This document shows, in pieces, positions 14,958 through 23,875 of a DNA stretch of 64,000 nt. The notes beneath the pieces were generated by a model that saw nothing but the letters and a program-made list of their open reading frames with translations, was not told where the DNA came from and did not search any database. Positions within the stretch are counted from its first letter, which is position 1. Every line of letters begins with the position of its first letter. The stretch is from Ruminococcus flavefaciens MA2007 (lineage in GTDB: Bacteria > Bacillota > Clostridia > Oscillospirales > Ruminococcaceae): NCBI RefSeq assembly GCF_000621845.1, contig NZ_JHXF01000001.1, positions 310,001 to 374,000 of the forward strand. Reading direction: 5' to 3'. The position numbers were made by a program, and so were the translations under genes.

Positions 14958-17078
14958 ATGTTAAGGAAACCTCATGATCGAATGTTCAGAAAAGCCCAGA
15001 TGAAGCTTTTCTCGCTGATCGTAAGTATTCTCCTTGCTGTTTTCATTGCACTTATCGGTTCTATAAACGTTATCACCAAGGAGGTCATGCGAGGGCAGTC
15101 CAAGGAAGTGCTCATGCAGATAGCTTCGGGTATCGAGTATAACGACAAGAACTCAACATTTACATATACCAAGCCTGTTGAGCAGAAGGGCGAAAAGCGC
15201 GACAAGGGCGGCAATCCGCCTGCGAAGCCCTCGGAAACAGCCAAGCCTGCCACCACTGAGGCTCCGACGACTACAACAGCGACTACTGTGACTACAAAGG
15301 CTGACGAGACTACTCAGGCAGTTCCGTCAACTGACGAGAGCACAGAGTACAGCGAGCAGTTCACTCCCGACGAGCCCGAGTACTACGAGGAGCCGCACGA
15401 GGAGCAGCCTGCTGAAACTCAGCCCCCCGAGACTCAGCCCTCAGAGGCTCAGACTACCGCGCCTTTCAGCGGACAGCAGAGCTGGGCTGCATGGGGACAG
15501 CAGGACTGGAACAACTGGAACCAGCAGGGACAGCCTGACTGGAACAACTGGAGCCAGCAGGACTGGGATAATTTCTGGAAAAACTGGAATAATAACAACG
15601 GCGGTCAGCAGGACTGGAACAACTGGAACAACTGGGGACAGCAGAACGGCGGCAGCGATCCCAATAACCCGTGGAACCCGTGGGATCAGACAAATCCGTG
15701 GAACCCGTGGAACCAGATGAACCCGTGGAACCCGTGGATGCAGTGGAACGGCAATATGACAGGTTCTCTTAAAGCAAGAAGCAAGGAGCCTGATAAGAAC
15801 GGCGTCAAGGTACACGAGGATAATCAGACCTACAAGCGCTACAGCGGCGAAGAGCAGCAGGACGATGAAAACGCAGAAGCCGAGGACGAGCTTATTGCAG
15901 AGCCCCAGAGCTTCGGCGGCGAGGCTGTTCTTGTGAATACTGTATATACAGGCGAGCCTGTGCTGGAGGGCTTTACAGTTCTTTCAAACAGCGGAAGCAG
16001 CGACGCTCCCACAGCTATGGCTTCATCTTCCTCAGAGCCCAGCCGCATGGCTTATTCAAAGGTAGAGCCTATTCCGAAAACTCTCGGCTCTATAGATTTC
16101 TTCGTTATCATGGCAGATACAAAGGGCAATTACCTTGCGACTCTCAATAACGACAAGCTTGACTCACAGGGAGCTCAGGACTACATAACAACTATCCTTG
16201 ACAACGGCAAGGATACAGGTATGATAAACGGCTATCAGTTCTATCAGACAGACAAGTCAAACGGCACTATCATGGTGCTTACGGATAAGAGCTCCGAAAT
16301 GGATATGCTCAAGCAGCTCAAGCGTACAACTATAATTATAGGTCTTATAGCGCTGGTCGTTCTCTCTGTTTTTGCATATTTCCTCAGCCTGAGAAGCATT
16401 CAGCCTATCAAGGTCGCATTCGAGAAGCAGAAGCAGTTCGTTTCCGACGCCAGCCATGAGCTGAAAACTCCTCTTGCAGTCATCACCACAAACGCAGATG
16501 TACTTTCCGAGGAGATAGGCGAGAACAAGTGGCTTGAATACATCAAGGCTCAGACTGACCGTATGAACGTGCTGGTCAACGACCTGCTGAATCTCACAAG
16601 ACTGGAGAACAATACCACTGATTTCGAGCGCAAGTACTTCAATCTCAGCAAGGCGGTAATAAATACCGCACTTCCATTTGAGTGTCAGGCATTCGAGAAC
16701 AACAAGAAGTTCGAGGTAAACGTCGAGGATGATATCATGCTCAGCGGAAGCGAGAAGCACATCAAGCAGATGACAGCTATCTTCATTGACAATGCGCTGA
16801 AGTACTCCAACGACGGCGGTACGGTAAGAGTATCCCTGAAGAGAGTGGGCGACAGGAAGCTTCTGTCGGTATACAACACTGGTCAGGGTATCAAGGAAGA
16901 GGATACCGAGAAGATATTCGAGCGCTTCTACCGCAGTGATGAGTCGAGAAACCGCTCCACAGGCGGCTACGGACTGGGACTTGCAATTGCAAAGTCGGTA
17001 ATTGACAAGCACAAGTTCAAGATACACGTAATGAACCAGCCGGGCAAGAGCGTTTGCTTCATGGTAACAATGCAGTAA
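14958..17078 (+). CDS. Sensor histidine kinase with a large Trp/Asn/Gln/Pro-rich extracellular domain
   Basis: 706 aa, GAAGGAGG just upstream of ATG 14958. A membrane helix at about 17-40 is followed by a very large extracellular region. That region has a Thr/Pro/Glu-rich linker (about 85-170), then a low-complexity segment at about 173-266 made of DWNNW, WNNW and NPWNPW units, then a globular part (about 300-440). A second helix (about 447-467) leads to a short connector, the H-box DASHELKTPL (His500), and a HATPase domain with IDNALKYS and GLGLAIAKSV. This ectodomain is not a known sensor fold. The repeats resemble an adhesive or cell-wall-interacting segment, so it may sense wall or carbohydrate contact. 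That is inference. It is co-transcribed with the response regulator upstream. Confidence 0.92.
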   Translation: MLRKPHDRMFRKAQMKLFSLIVSILLAVFIALIGSINVITKEVMRGQSKEVLMQIASGIEYNDKNSTFTYTKPVEQKGEKRDKGGNPPAKPSETAKPATTEAPTTTTATTVTTKADETTQAVPSTDESTEYSEQFTPDEPEYYEEPHEEQPAETQPPETQPSEAQTTAPFSGQQSWAAWGQQDWNNWNQQGQPDWNNWSQQDWDNFWKNWNNNNGGQQDWNNWNNWGQQNGGSDPNNPWNPWDQTNPWNPWNQMNPWNPWMQWNGNMTGSLKARSKEPDKNGVKVHEDNQTYKRYSGEEQQDDENAEAEDELIAEPQSFGGEAVLVNTVYTGEPVLEGFTVLSNSGSSDAPTAMASSSSEPSRMAYSKVEPIPKTLGSIDFFVIMADTKGNYLATLNNDKLDSQGAQDYITTILDNGKDTGMINGYQFYQTDKSNGTIMVLTDKSSEMDMLKQLKRTTIIIGLIALVVLSVFAYFLSLRSIQPIKVAFEKQKQFVSDASHELKTPLAVITTNADVLSEEIGENKWLEYIKAQTDRMNVLVNDLLNLTRLENNTTDFERKYFNLSKAVINTALPFECQAFENNKKFEVNVEDDIMLSGSEKHIKQMTAIFIDNALKYSNDGGTVRVSLKRVGDRKLLSVYNTGQGIKEEDTEKIFERFYRSDESRNRSTGGYGLGLAIAKSVIDKHKFKIHVMNQPGKSVCFMVTMQ

Positions 17079-17081
17079 GAG

Positions 17082-17109
17082 ACAGGGCGCGATTTATCGC
17101 GCCCTGTTT
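17082..17109 (+). terminator. Terminator after the two-component operon
   Basis: Perfect 11-bp stem ACAGGGCGCGA / TCGCGCCCTGT with loop TTTA, followed by TT only, so termination may be partial. Confidence 0.7.
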
Positions 17110-17122
17110 AATGCGTAATTAT

Positions 17123-17194
17123 TGTAGGGACGGCGTTCCGCTGCCCGAATAAGATTGCCGTATATTTCGACGGGCGCACACTGTGCGCCCCTAC
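17123..17194. repeat. Two family A hairpin repeats
   Basis: One forward unit (TGTAGGGA...CTGCCCG, 17123-17147) and one reverse unit (CGGGCGCACACTGTGCGCCCCTAC, given here as 17171-17194) facing each other, 23 bp apart. Confidence 0.8.
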
Positions 17195-17200
17195 AAAAAA

Positions 17201-17490
17201 GGCGAACCATAACCATAGTACTTATATAGAAGCTCATGGTTAATTATGGGGGAAACCTTTCTGAGGAAAGGTTCTCCCCCATACCCCTTTCCAAAGACTT
17301 TTATCTGGTTTTTTCACAGATAGGGCGCTCCTGTATATGCAGTTTTTTTTATTTTATGAAGCGCCCTATCTGCGAAAAAACGAAAAAGAAAGTTTTAGGG
17401 AGAGAGTTTGAGAGAAGCCCCTTTTTCAAAAGGGGTTCTCTCAATAATAAGCATAAAACTTCTATATGAGTGTCACGGTTATGGTTCGCC
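17201..17490. mobile_element. MITE-like element D1 with long terminal inverted repeats
   Basis: About 290 bp. The ends are inverted: GGCGAACCATAACC at the left and GGTTATGGTTCGCC at the right, continuing inward as ACTTATATAGAAG versus CTTCTATATGAGT and on through TTAATTATGG versus AATAATAAG. The inside has nested palindromes: a hairpin around AACCTTTC/GAAAGGTT, AGATAGGGCGC / GCGCCCTATCT, and GAGAGAA...TTCTCTC. No protein is encoded. A shorter relative is at 24183-24309. Confidence 0.75.
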
Positions 17491-17513
17491 TTTTTTATGC
17501 ATTGAATTTAGTT

Positions 17514-18482
17514 CTAAATAGAAACATACTCGCTGTCCGTATTAAGCGGTTTCAGATATTCGTCGATACGCTCTCGTGAGACATTGTCCCCGATGACGAT
17601 GAGCACGGGCTGTCCCTCTGAGACCTCGGCTGTCTCCGTCTTTTCACGGGTAGCGTTTATTTTCAGCCAGCCATTCTCCGCAGGCAGGGCACCCTTGATA
17701 CGGAATATCCTGCCGCAGCTCTCGTCTGTGAATATATCGGCGATAAGCTGCTCCACGCACTCTCTCGGTATGGCGATATGCATGAAGTAGTGAACGGAGC
17801 TCTCTATATCCTCGGGGCTGAACTTCTTCACGTAGCTCGAACCGCGGTAGCCTGCGCTGCCGAAAAGTCTGTAGTCCTCGTCGTCAAGGCTCTCCCAGTC
17901 CTTAGCCACAACATCGCGGAGAGTGAGTCTGCGGTCACAGCGAATATCCTCAAGAGCGCGGTTCACATGGTCGAGTATGGACTGCACAAGCTCACTGTCG
18001 GCTTCACCGCGGAGCTTGCTTATCACTATCTTTCCGCAGCAGGCTGCCTCAGAGCCCAGTAGATACTCCATCTGCGGCGAGAGGTGCTCCTCCATTTCGC
18101 TGTCGACGATAGTGAGGACGCTGCCTATTTCAAACCAGTTATCCAGCGGCGAGTCGTGGAGTATATCGAAGAATTCGTCCATGTCGAATATGCCCGAGGG
18201 CTCGACGATAACGCGGTCAAAGTGCTGCATACCGAGAGATATGAGCTGTGTTTTGAAGCGACGTCTGTGGCAGTCCGCGTCGCAGCCTCCTGCTATCATT
18301 TCAAGGCGGCAGCGTTCGCCTTTAAGCTCCTGTAACATGAGCATATCAATGTTGACAGCGCCGAAGTCGTTTTCAAGTATGGCGATATTCTCGCCTCTGT
18401 CTATGCAGTTTCGGGCGTATTTCAGCAGAAAAGTGGTCTTTCCCGAGCCGAGTATACCCGTTATAAGGTCTATCTTTGTCAT
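17514..18482 (-). CDS. CobW/COG0523-family GTPase (metallochaperone type) with altered metal motif
   Basis: 322 aa, cytosolic. Walker A GILGSGKTTF (Gly9-Lys15-Thr16), the family motif ENDFG (37-41), and a CobW C-terminal domain. COG0523 proteins deliver zinc, cobalt or other metals to client enzymes, using a CxCC motif after switch I. Here the equivalent position reads GGCDADC (Cys67, Cys71, then His72), so the usual CxCC is replaced by Cys-x3-Cys-His. That may still bind metal, but the family's typical site is not intact. It follows the dockerin M6 metalloprotease gene by 41 bp on the same strand, suggesting an operon. A direct chaperone link to a secreted protease would be surprising because one acts in the cytosol and the other outside. 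Confidence 0.85.
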   Translation of the reverse strand: MTKIDLITGILGSGKTTFLLKYARNCIDRGENIAILENDFGAVNIDMLMLQELKGERCRLEMIAGGCDADCHRRRFKTQLISLGMQHFDRVIVEPSGIFDMDEFFDILHDSPLDNWFEIGSVLTIVDSEMEEHLSPQMEYLLGSEAACCGKIVISKLRGEADSELVQSILDHVNRALEDIRCDRRLTLRDVVAKDWESLDDEDYRLFGSAGYRGSSYVKKFSPEDIESSVHYFMHIAIPRECVEQLIADIFTDESCGRIFRIKGALPAENGWLKINATREKTETAEVSEGQPVLIVIGDNVSRERIDEYLKPLNTDSEYVSI

Positions 18483-18523
18483 TTTATGATTTCCGTTTCT
18501 GTTTAGATGTTTTTATGGGCGCA

Positions 18524-20173
18524 TTACGAACTGACCTGCGATATGGTTATGGTATAGGTCGCGCCGCTGAGGTGATCGGGATCGTTGGCGAGGTGACGTT
18601 CATCGCCGCCCCATGCGTCGGCTCCCGAGAAAGGATCGGGCTCATAATTTGGATCCGGGCGCAATTCTGATATCTTCACTTTAAGCCCCGTATCAACAGT
18701 CAGTCCGCCCTCCTCATCGTACCACCTGAACTCCTCGTTGGCGCTGTCGACAACGTCCCTGTAGTTGAGACCTCTCACACCGGGGTAGAACATTCCGCTG
18801 TCATTCACAAGGCGCATAACACGCTGTTTTTTGTCGGTTTTATCGTAGTCGGGACTGTTTATGCCGTATTTGTAATCCCTGCCGAACACTCCGTCGGAGA
18901 CCTCCGCGTTGCAGTGAAGTATGCGGACTCCGCCGCTTTTCTGGAACAATGTGCTATACAAACCGTTTATGAAGCAGGCTGAATTATTGCCCTCGCCTGT
19001 GGTAAACTCGATGACGAAGTACTCTCCAAGCAAGCCTTTTTCACTGCCCCTCGGGATAAGGATACAGGAGGGCTTCTGCTGTGAGGAATTCAGCGTAAAG
19101 GACTGCTCGCCGCCTGTGTAGAACTGTATATCCTCCTCGGCTATCCAGCCCAGCATGAGCTTTGAAAACGCGGACAGGTCGCCGCTGCCCTCGTCCATGA
19201 GCTCGCTGCCTGCGGAGCCGCTCATACTGCCGATATCACTGCCTGACTCCTGATTTGTGCCGTAGTAATCCGTAAGTCCCATAGCGTGACAGAGCTCATG
19301 GGCTATCTTGGAATTTGTGCCTGGGCGGTCGTTCTTCCAGTACGGAATCACGCAGTATGAGCCAAGTTTCATGCCGCCATAGGTATCACTGCCGTAATAC
19401 TTTGCGGAAAACGGCCACCAGTCGGGTATCTTGTCACCGTTATTGTCCATCTCCAGCAGCTTTTCGGGAACTATTATCACCATGGAGTCCAGAATATCAT
19501 CTTTATTTGCGTCATAAACGCTCAAATCAAGCTTTTCTGCGTATTCCGACATTATTTCCTCAGCCAATCCAAGGGAATTGTTCTGGATATAGCTCTCCGC
19601 AGGATTTTTCGCCCTGTAGCTCATAACGTCGCATTCAAGGTACATTTTTCCGTAGGAAGCACGGTCAAAATAGGCAGGAACGCTCTCCAGAGGGTAAAAG
19701 CTTTCGTCTTTGTCTTCAGCGCCGAAGCAATTCTGCTTCACCTGCTCTGCAAAGTCAGTATCCGCGTAATGATCGGGGAACTCCACAGCAAATACGGGTA
19801 ACCTGCTTCTACCCATGCCTGACATCGCAGGCGCAAGCTCGCTTACGGGAGCTTTTTTGTCCAGTCCCTTTATCTTCCCGAGAAGCAGACGTCTCAGGGC
19901 TGTCAGGTCGAAAATATCCACTCTGCCGTCCTCGCAGATATCGGCAGTCTCCGATACATTCAGCTCTGTATCTTCTGCACCTATGAGCCACTTTTGCAGC
20001 AGCACAAGGTCTGATATTTTTATCTGTCCGTCGCAGTTCACGTCGCCCTTTTCATACTGAGAAATGTCAGCATCGGCAGCGATGCTGTCTGCGGCTTCTC
20101 CGCCATGCACAGCGTTTGCGGCAGGCTGAAAAAGCAGCGCAGCCGCCGCAGCTCCTGCAAGAAGCTTGCTCAT
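18524..20173 (-). CDS. Secreted M6-like metalloprotease with N-terminal dockerin-type repeats
   Basis: 549 aa from ATG 20173, with AAAGGGGTGG upstream. Signal peptide at 1-25. Then two dockerin-like calcium-binding repeats: GDVNCDGQIKISDLVLLQKW, and DICEDGRVDIFDLTALRRLL, where Asn is Cys at the third position of the loop. The catalytic domain has HELCHAMGLTDYYG, the HExxHxxGxxD zinc motif (His292, Glu293, His296) of M6 (immune inhibitor A-like) peptidases, followed by a MSGSAGSE stretch. Dockerins anchor enzymes to cohesin scaffolds of the cellulosome or cell surface. Here the dockerin pair is at the N-terminus, whereas in cellulosomal enzymes it is usually C-terminal. A protease in such a complex could process glycoproteins or scaffold partners. 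The substrate is unknown. Confidence 0.85.
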   Translation of the reverse strand: MSKLLAGAAAAALLFQPAANAVHGGEAADSIAADADISQYEKGDVNCDGQIKISDLVLLQKWLIGAEDTELNVSETADICEDGRVDIFDLTALRRLLLGKIKGLDKKAPVSELAPAMSGMGRSRLPVFAVEFPDHYADTDFAEQVKQNCFGAEDKDESFYPLESVPAYFDRASYGKMYLECDVMSYRAKNPAESYIQNNSLGLAEEIMSEYAEKLDLSVYDANKDDILDSMVIIVPEKLLEMDNNGDKIPDWWPFSAKYYGSDTYGGMKLGSYCVIPYWKNDRPGTNSKIAHELCHAMGLTDYYGTNQESGSDIGSMSGSAGSELMDEGSGDLSAFSKLMLGWIAEEDIQFYTGGEQSFTLNSSQQKPSCILIPRGSEKGLLGEYFVIEFTTGEGNNSACFINGLYSTLFQKSGGVRILHCNAEVSDGVFGRDYKYGINSPDYDKTDKKQRVMRLVNDSGMFYPGVRGLNYRDVVDSANEEFRWYDEEGGLTVDTGLKVKISELRPDPNYEPDPFSGADAWGGDERHLANDPDHLSGATYTITISQVSS

Positions 20174-20285
20174 ATTATCCACCCCTTTTTGCACCGTTCG
20201 TGCTTTTTATACTTCAAATATACTATAACTCCGTGAAAAAGTCAATCGGTTTATGTTTGTCGAAAAAGTCATTTTACCCATGAAA

Positions 20286-20515
20286 GGGATTCCAAAGGGA
20301 CTGTGTTCCTTTGGCGGAGTCCAGAGGCAGAGCCTCTGGCGGGTTTGGGCAGAGCCCAAATATCGAAGGCGCTTCGCAAAGGGTGAATCAAAAAACAGTC
20401 CAGTGGACTGTTTTTTGAGAGGGTGACTCCCTGCTGTGCAGGGAGATGTCAGCTTTGCTGACAGAGGGTGCCGAGCCCGATTAGGGACGCCTTGCAAGTG
20501 AAGGCGTTCCCTTAA
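20286..20515. repeat. Composite palindromic element, family B copy 1
   Basis: About 230 bp of consecutive small hairpins, starting GGGATTCCAAAGGGACTGT. It includes CCAGAGGC / GCCTCTGG, CCCTGCTGTGCAGGG and TGTCAGC / GCTGACA. Copies 2 and 3 are at 29047 and 62439. The ends read TTCCCTTAA. No gene inside. Confidence 0.8.
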
Positions 20516-20552
20516 TAAAATTGAGTTTATTGACAGTCTGAGTAACAATGTA

Positions 20553-21575
20553 TCATTGCTCCTGCATTTTATAAAAATCGTTCTTGGCAAATGCCACGGT
20601 AAACTCGGTATACTGCCCCTGCTCTGATTTTACGGAAATGCTGTGCCCGAGTCTTTCGCACAGGCTCTTCACGATGTAAAGTCCCATACCCGTGGACTTT
20701 GCGTACAGACGTCCGTTCTCGCCTGTGAAGCTCTTGTCGAACACGCGGCTCAGGTCATTTTCGGGTATGCCTATGCCGTTGTCGCGGAAGTGAAGCAGCA
20801 CACGGTCAGGGAGCTCCTCTGCGCTTATTTTCATAACGGTCTCGCGCCCCTCAACTGTGTATTTCAGGCTGTTTGCGATGAACTGTCCAAGCATGAATTC
20901 CAGCCACTTGCCGTCGGTCAAAACGCTTACGTCAAGCCCCTCGGTCTCGATAGAAGCTCCTGCAAGCTGGATATCCTCGCGCTTTTTCAGAGCTGTATTG
21001 GACACGGTGCGCTTCAGGGAGGTCTCCTTGATGATGTAGTCTTTTTCGGCACTCTCGGAACGGGCATAGTACAGCACCTGATCGGTATAGTCGTCTATGC
21101 GGCGGAGCTGCTCCAGAAACTTGTCTCCCAGCTTGTCGTTGTGGTTGTGCGCCATGAGCTGCAAACTTGCCACGGGGAGCTTTACCTCGTGCACCCACAT
21201 CTCGATAAATTCGCGGAAGTCAGCGGAGCTCCGCTTATAGTCCGATACGTTCTCGCACATGGCTTTATTAGCCTGACAAAGAATCTCATAGGTGAGCCTG
21301 CCCTCAAGGAAGTCGGGCTCTCTTACCATTTCGTGAATGAGGTATTTTTTGTCCAGTATATCAAGCTTTTGTATAAGCTCGTCGTAGAACCGCCTTTTCC
21401 GCAGAAAGCCCACAAGCTCCTCTGTTATGATGAACAGCAGGAATATGACGGCGATAAATGCCCTGAGCTGGCTGCTTACCCTGTAAGCCGTCAGAAACAG
21501 CAGCATAAGTCCGAATGAGACCGCTGCGATAACGTAAAACCACAGTCTGTCCCTGATATAATCGCGGAATCTCAT
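20553..21575 (-). CDS. BceS-like histidine kinase
   Basis: 340 aa. Two membrane helices close together at about 11-30 and 38-57 with almost no extracellular loop, the architecture of intramembrane-sensing kinases of the BceS/VraG-associated type. The H-box is MWVHEVKLPV (His129), then N-box FIANSLKYT, G1 DNGIGIPENDL and G2 STGMGLYIVKSL. BceS kinases normally do not sense antibiotics alone. They read the activity of a BceAB-type ABC transporter. No such transporter is visible in the neighbourhood. The start overlaps the stop of the response regulator gene by 4 bp (translational coupling). Likely cell-envelope or antimicrobial peptide stress. Target unknown. Confidence 0.9.
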   Translation of the reverse strand: MRFRDYIRDRLWFYVIAAVSFGLMLLFLTAYRVSSQLRAFIAVIFLLFIITEELVGFLRKRRFYDELIQKLDILDKKYLIHEMVREPDFLEGRLTYEILCQANKAMCENVSDYKRSSADFREFIEMWVHEVKLPVASLQLMAHNHNDKLGDKFLEQLRRIDDYTDQVLYYARSESAEKDYIIKETSLKRTVSNTALKKREDIQLAGASIETEGLDVSVLTDGKWLEFMLGQFIANSLKYTVEGRETVMKISAEELPDRVLLHFRDNGIGIPENDLSRVFDKSFTGENGRLYAKSTGMGLYIVKSLCERLGHSISVKSEQGQYTEFTVAFAKNDFYKMQEQ

Positions 21576-22234
21576 CTCAGTATGTACCCCTGCTTCTTGC
21601 GCGTTTCGATAGCGTCCTCGCAGCCAAGGTCGGCAAGCTTTGAACGCAGGCGGCTTATATTAACGGTGAGGGCGTTGTCGTTGACGAACTCGTCGTTGTC
21701 CCACAGCGCCGTCATAAGCTCGTCACGGGTGACGATAGAGCCGCGCCTGTCCAGCATAAAGCGGAAAATTATCATCTCGTTCTTGGTGAGGATAAGCTCG
21801 CGGCTGCCGTCGGTCAGACAGCCCTTGGCGTCGTTGACCTGCAAGCCGTTGTAGGACTGGACTGTTGCCGAACCTGCGGAACGTTTCAGCACAGCAGATA
21901 TCCTCAGCAGCAGGATAGTGGGATTATAGGGCTTTGTGATGTAGTCGTCGGCGCCGTAGCTCATGGAAAGCACCTCGTCGGTCTCGGAAGTCCTGCTCGT
22001 CACCATGATAACGGGAGTATCCGTTTCGCTGCGTATCTCCTTGAGAAGCTGTTCGCCGTTAAGGTCGGGGATATTTATGTCCATGAGGATAAGGTCGGGC
22101 TTTGCGGAGAGTATCTTTGCCTTTGAGTTGCTGAAATCCGTAAGGTATTCGGCATCGTAGCCCGAATTGCGGAGAAGCTCGGCGAGCTCCTCGCGGATAG
22201 ACCTGTCGTCCTCGACAATGAAAATCTTGCTCAT
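21572..22234 (-). CDS. BceR-like response regulator (OmpR family)
   Basis: 220 aa. Receiver domain with Glu8-Asp9-Asp10, phospho-acceptor Asp52 (LILMDINIPD), TSRTSE and Lys in YITKPYNP. The C-terminal winged helix has LILTKNEMIIFRFML and VNISRLRSKL ... KKQGYILR. It partners the BceS-like kinase, whose start codon overlaps its stop. The start at 22234 is an ATG with AGAGGTG upstream. Confidence 0.92.
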   Translation of the reverse strand: MSKIFIVEDDRSIREELAELLRNSGYDAEYLTDFSNSKAKILSAKPDLILMDINIPDLNGEQLLKEIRSETDTPVIMVTSRTSETDEVLSMSYGADDYITKPYNPTILLLRISAVLKRSAGSATVQSYNGLQVNDAKGCLTDGSRELILTKNEMIIFRFMLDRRGSIVTRDELMTALWDNDEFVNDNALTVNISRLRSKLADLGCEDAIETRKKQGYILR

Positions 22235-22300
22235 ATTTCACCTCTGAATTATTATTGTTTTAATTATAGCACAAATGAGCGGATAAAACAAGCCTTTAGC

Positions 22301-22540
22301 TGTAGGGAACGCCGCCCTCGGCGTTCCGTAAATTGATGATTGAGAATGTAGGGGCTGATGTACACAGCCCGAATAATTGCTTTGTAACCACACGGGGCGA
22401 TGTAGGCATCGCCCCCTACACATTTTTACGTTATATCATGGGCTGTCGAGGACGCCAGCCCCTACAAAAAAGGCGAACCGATCGGTTCGCCTTTAATTAT
22501 GCATTATGCATTGAACGGGCGCACATTGTGCGCCCCCTAC
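22301..22540. repeat. Dense array of family A hairpins
   Basis: Five hairpins in 240 bp in both orientations (22301-22328, 22347-22371, 22393-22420, 22440-22465, 22516-22540), plus the GGCGAACC hairpin (22469-22493) and ATTATGCAT repeats. Arms differ between copies (GAACGCC, GCTG, GGCGATG, GCTGTC, GCGCAC) but remain self-complementary. Confidence 0.85.
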
Positions 22541-22543
22541 ACA

Positions 22544-23875
22544 TTACTCGTCTGTTTCGTCGGTCTCGACGGGCGGCAGCTTCTCCACGCGACAGACCTC
22601 GATTCGGTGGTGCTTTACCTCGACCACGTTTATGTGAAGTCCGCCTGCTTCAAGCTCCAACTGTGTGCCGTCCTTGGGTATCTCGCCAAGCTTTGCTATG
22701 ACGTAGCCGCCAAATGTCTCATACTTGTCCGCAGGAAGCGTTATATCAAGCTCCTCGCAGACATCGCTGAGGGAACTGATACCCGGAACTGTCCACTGGG
22801 TATCGTTTATCTTTTCAAGTCTTACAGCAGGCTCGTCCTCGGGATCGTCAGCGAAGTCGCCAACAAGCTCCTCGACAAGGTCGGTGATGGTGATTATACC
22901 GCTCATGCCGCCGTATTCGTCAACTACTATTGCGAAGTGGTCTGCGCCGCGCTGCTTCATCTGGTCGAACAGGCGGTCAGCCTTCATATTCTCGTGTACA
23001 AAGCAGGGCTCGCGGACAGCCTTTTCCATGATGTTGTCCTTGCTCTTGTCCTCAAGTCGGAAATAGTCCTTTGCGTTGAGAACGCCGATAACGTTGTCCA
23101 CGCTCTCGCCGCACACAGGGAACGAGGAATGACGGGTGCGGTGTATGGTCTCCTCCCAGACGCTGATATCGTCGTCGCTCCAGAGCACGTCGACGTCTGT
23201 ACGGTGAGTGCAGACCTGTTCCGCGGTCATATCGTCAAAGGCGAAAACGTTCTTGATTATGCGGTTCTCGTCCTCGTCGATAGTACCCTTTTCCGCGCCT
23301 GCATCGGACATCATGAGTATCTCTTCCTCGGTGACTGTGTCGTCGTCGCTGTTGGGATCAATGCCCATGAGGCGCAGTATACCGTTTGCGGAGACGTTCA
23401 GCAGCCATACCAGCGGTGCGAAGAAAACTGCCACGAAGTTTATGACTCCGCTCATGGCAAGAGCTATCTTCTCGGGATCCTTCATAGCAAGGCGCTTGGG
23501 CACCAGTTCTCCGAAAACCAGAGTAAAATAGGAAAGCACCAGTGTAATAAGAACTACCGCTGCCTTTTTGATAACAGCCGCAGGTATCCCTATGCCTGTT
23601 TTGACCAGCGCAGAGGTAAGAAGCTCCGCAAAGCTGTCTGCGGCAAAAGCGGCGCCTATGAAGCCTGCAAGGGTGATAGCCACCTGAATAGTAGCAAGGA
23701 ATCGTGTAGGCGTATCGGTAAGCTTTTTGAGTCTCGCGGCTTTTTTGTTGCCGCTGGCGGCAAGCTTTTCAAGCCGCACATCGCTTGTGGAGATGACCGC
23801 CACCTCCGTACAGGCGAAAAGCGCGTTCAGCGCGATAAGTATTATTTGCAGAATTATCTGCCCTAACATATTCAT
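22544..23875 (-). CDS. CNNM/CBS membrane protein (HlyC/CorC family)
   Basis: 443 aa. An N-terminal CNNM (DUF21) membrane domain of four helices (residues about 1-190) begins MLGQIILQIILIALNALFACTEVAVIS. Two CBS domains follow, with IDEDENRIIKNVFAF as the usual preceding signature, then a C-terminal CorC_HlyC domain. Relatives act in magnesium or cobalt efflux and tolerance; the CBS pair senses adenine nucleotides. The older hemolysin name is not informative. A long open frame on the opposite strand is only a consequence of codon bias. ATG 23875 and 23869 are both possible starts. Monocistronic, with repeats on the 3' side. Confidence 0.9.
   Translation of the reverse strand: MNMLGQIILQIILIALNALFACTEVAVISTSDVRLEKLAASGNKKAARLKKLTDTPTRFLATIQVAITLAGFIGAAFAADSFAELLTSALVKTGIGIPAAVIKKAAVVLITLVLSYFTLVFGELVPKRLAMKDPEKIALAMSGVINFVAVFFAPLVWLLNVSANGILRLMGIDPNSDDDTVTEEEILMMSDAGAEKGTIDEDENRIIKNVFAFDDMTAEQVCTHRTDVDVLWSDDDISVWEETIHRTRHSSFPVCGESVDNVIGVLNAKDYFRLEDKSKDNIMEKAVREPCFVHENMKADRLFDQMKQRGADHFAIVVDEYGGMSGIITITDLVEELVGDFADDPEDEPAVRLEKINDTQWTVPGISSLSDVCEELDITLPADKYETFGGYVIAKLGEIPKDGTQLELEAGGLHINVVEVKHHRIEVCRVEKLPPVETDETDE

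Noticed and set aside
22499-23866. Long plus-strand open frame (455 codons)
   Set aside because: It is opposite the CNNM/CBS gene, whose motifs are clear on the minus strand. The frame is kept open by codon bias.
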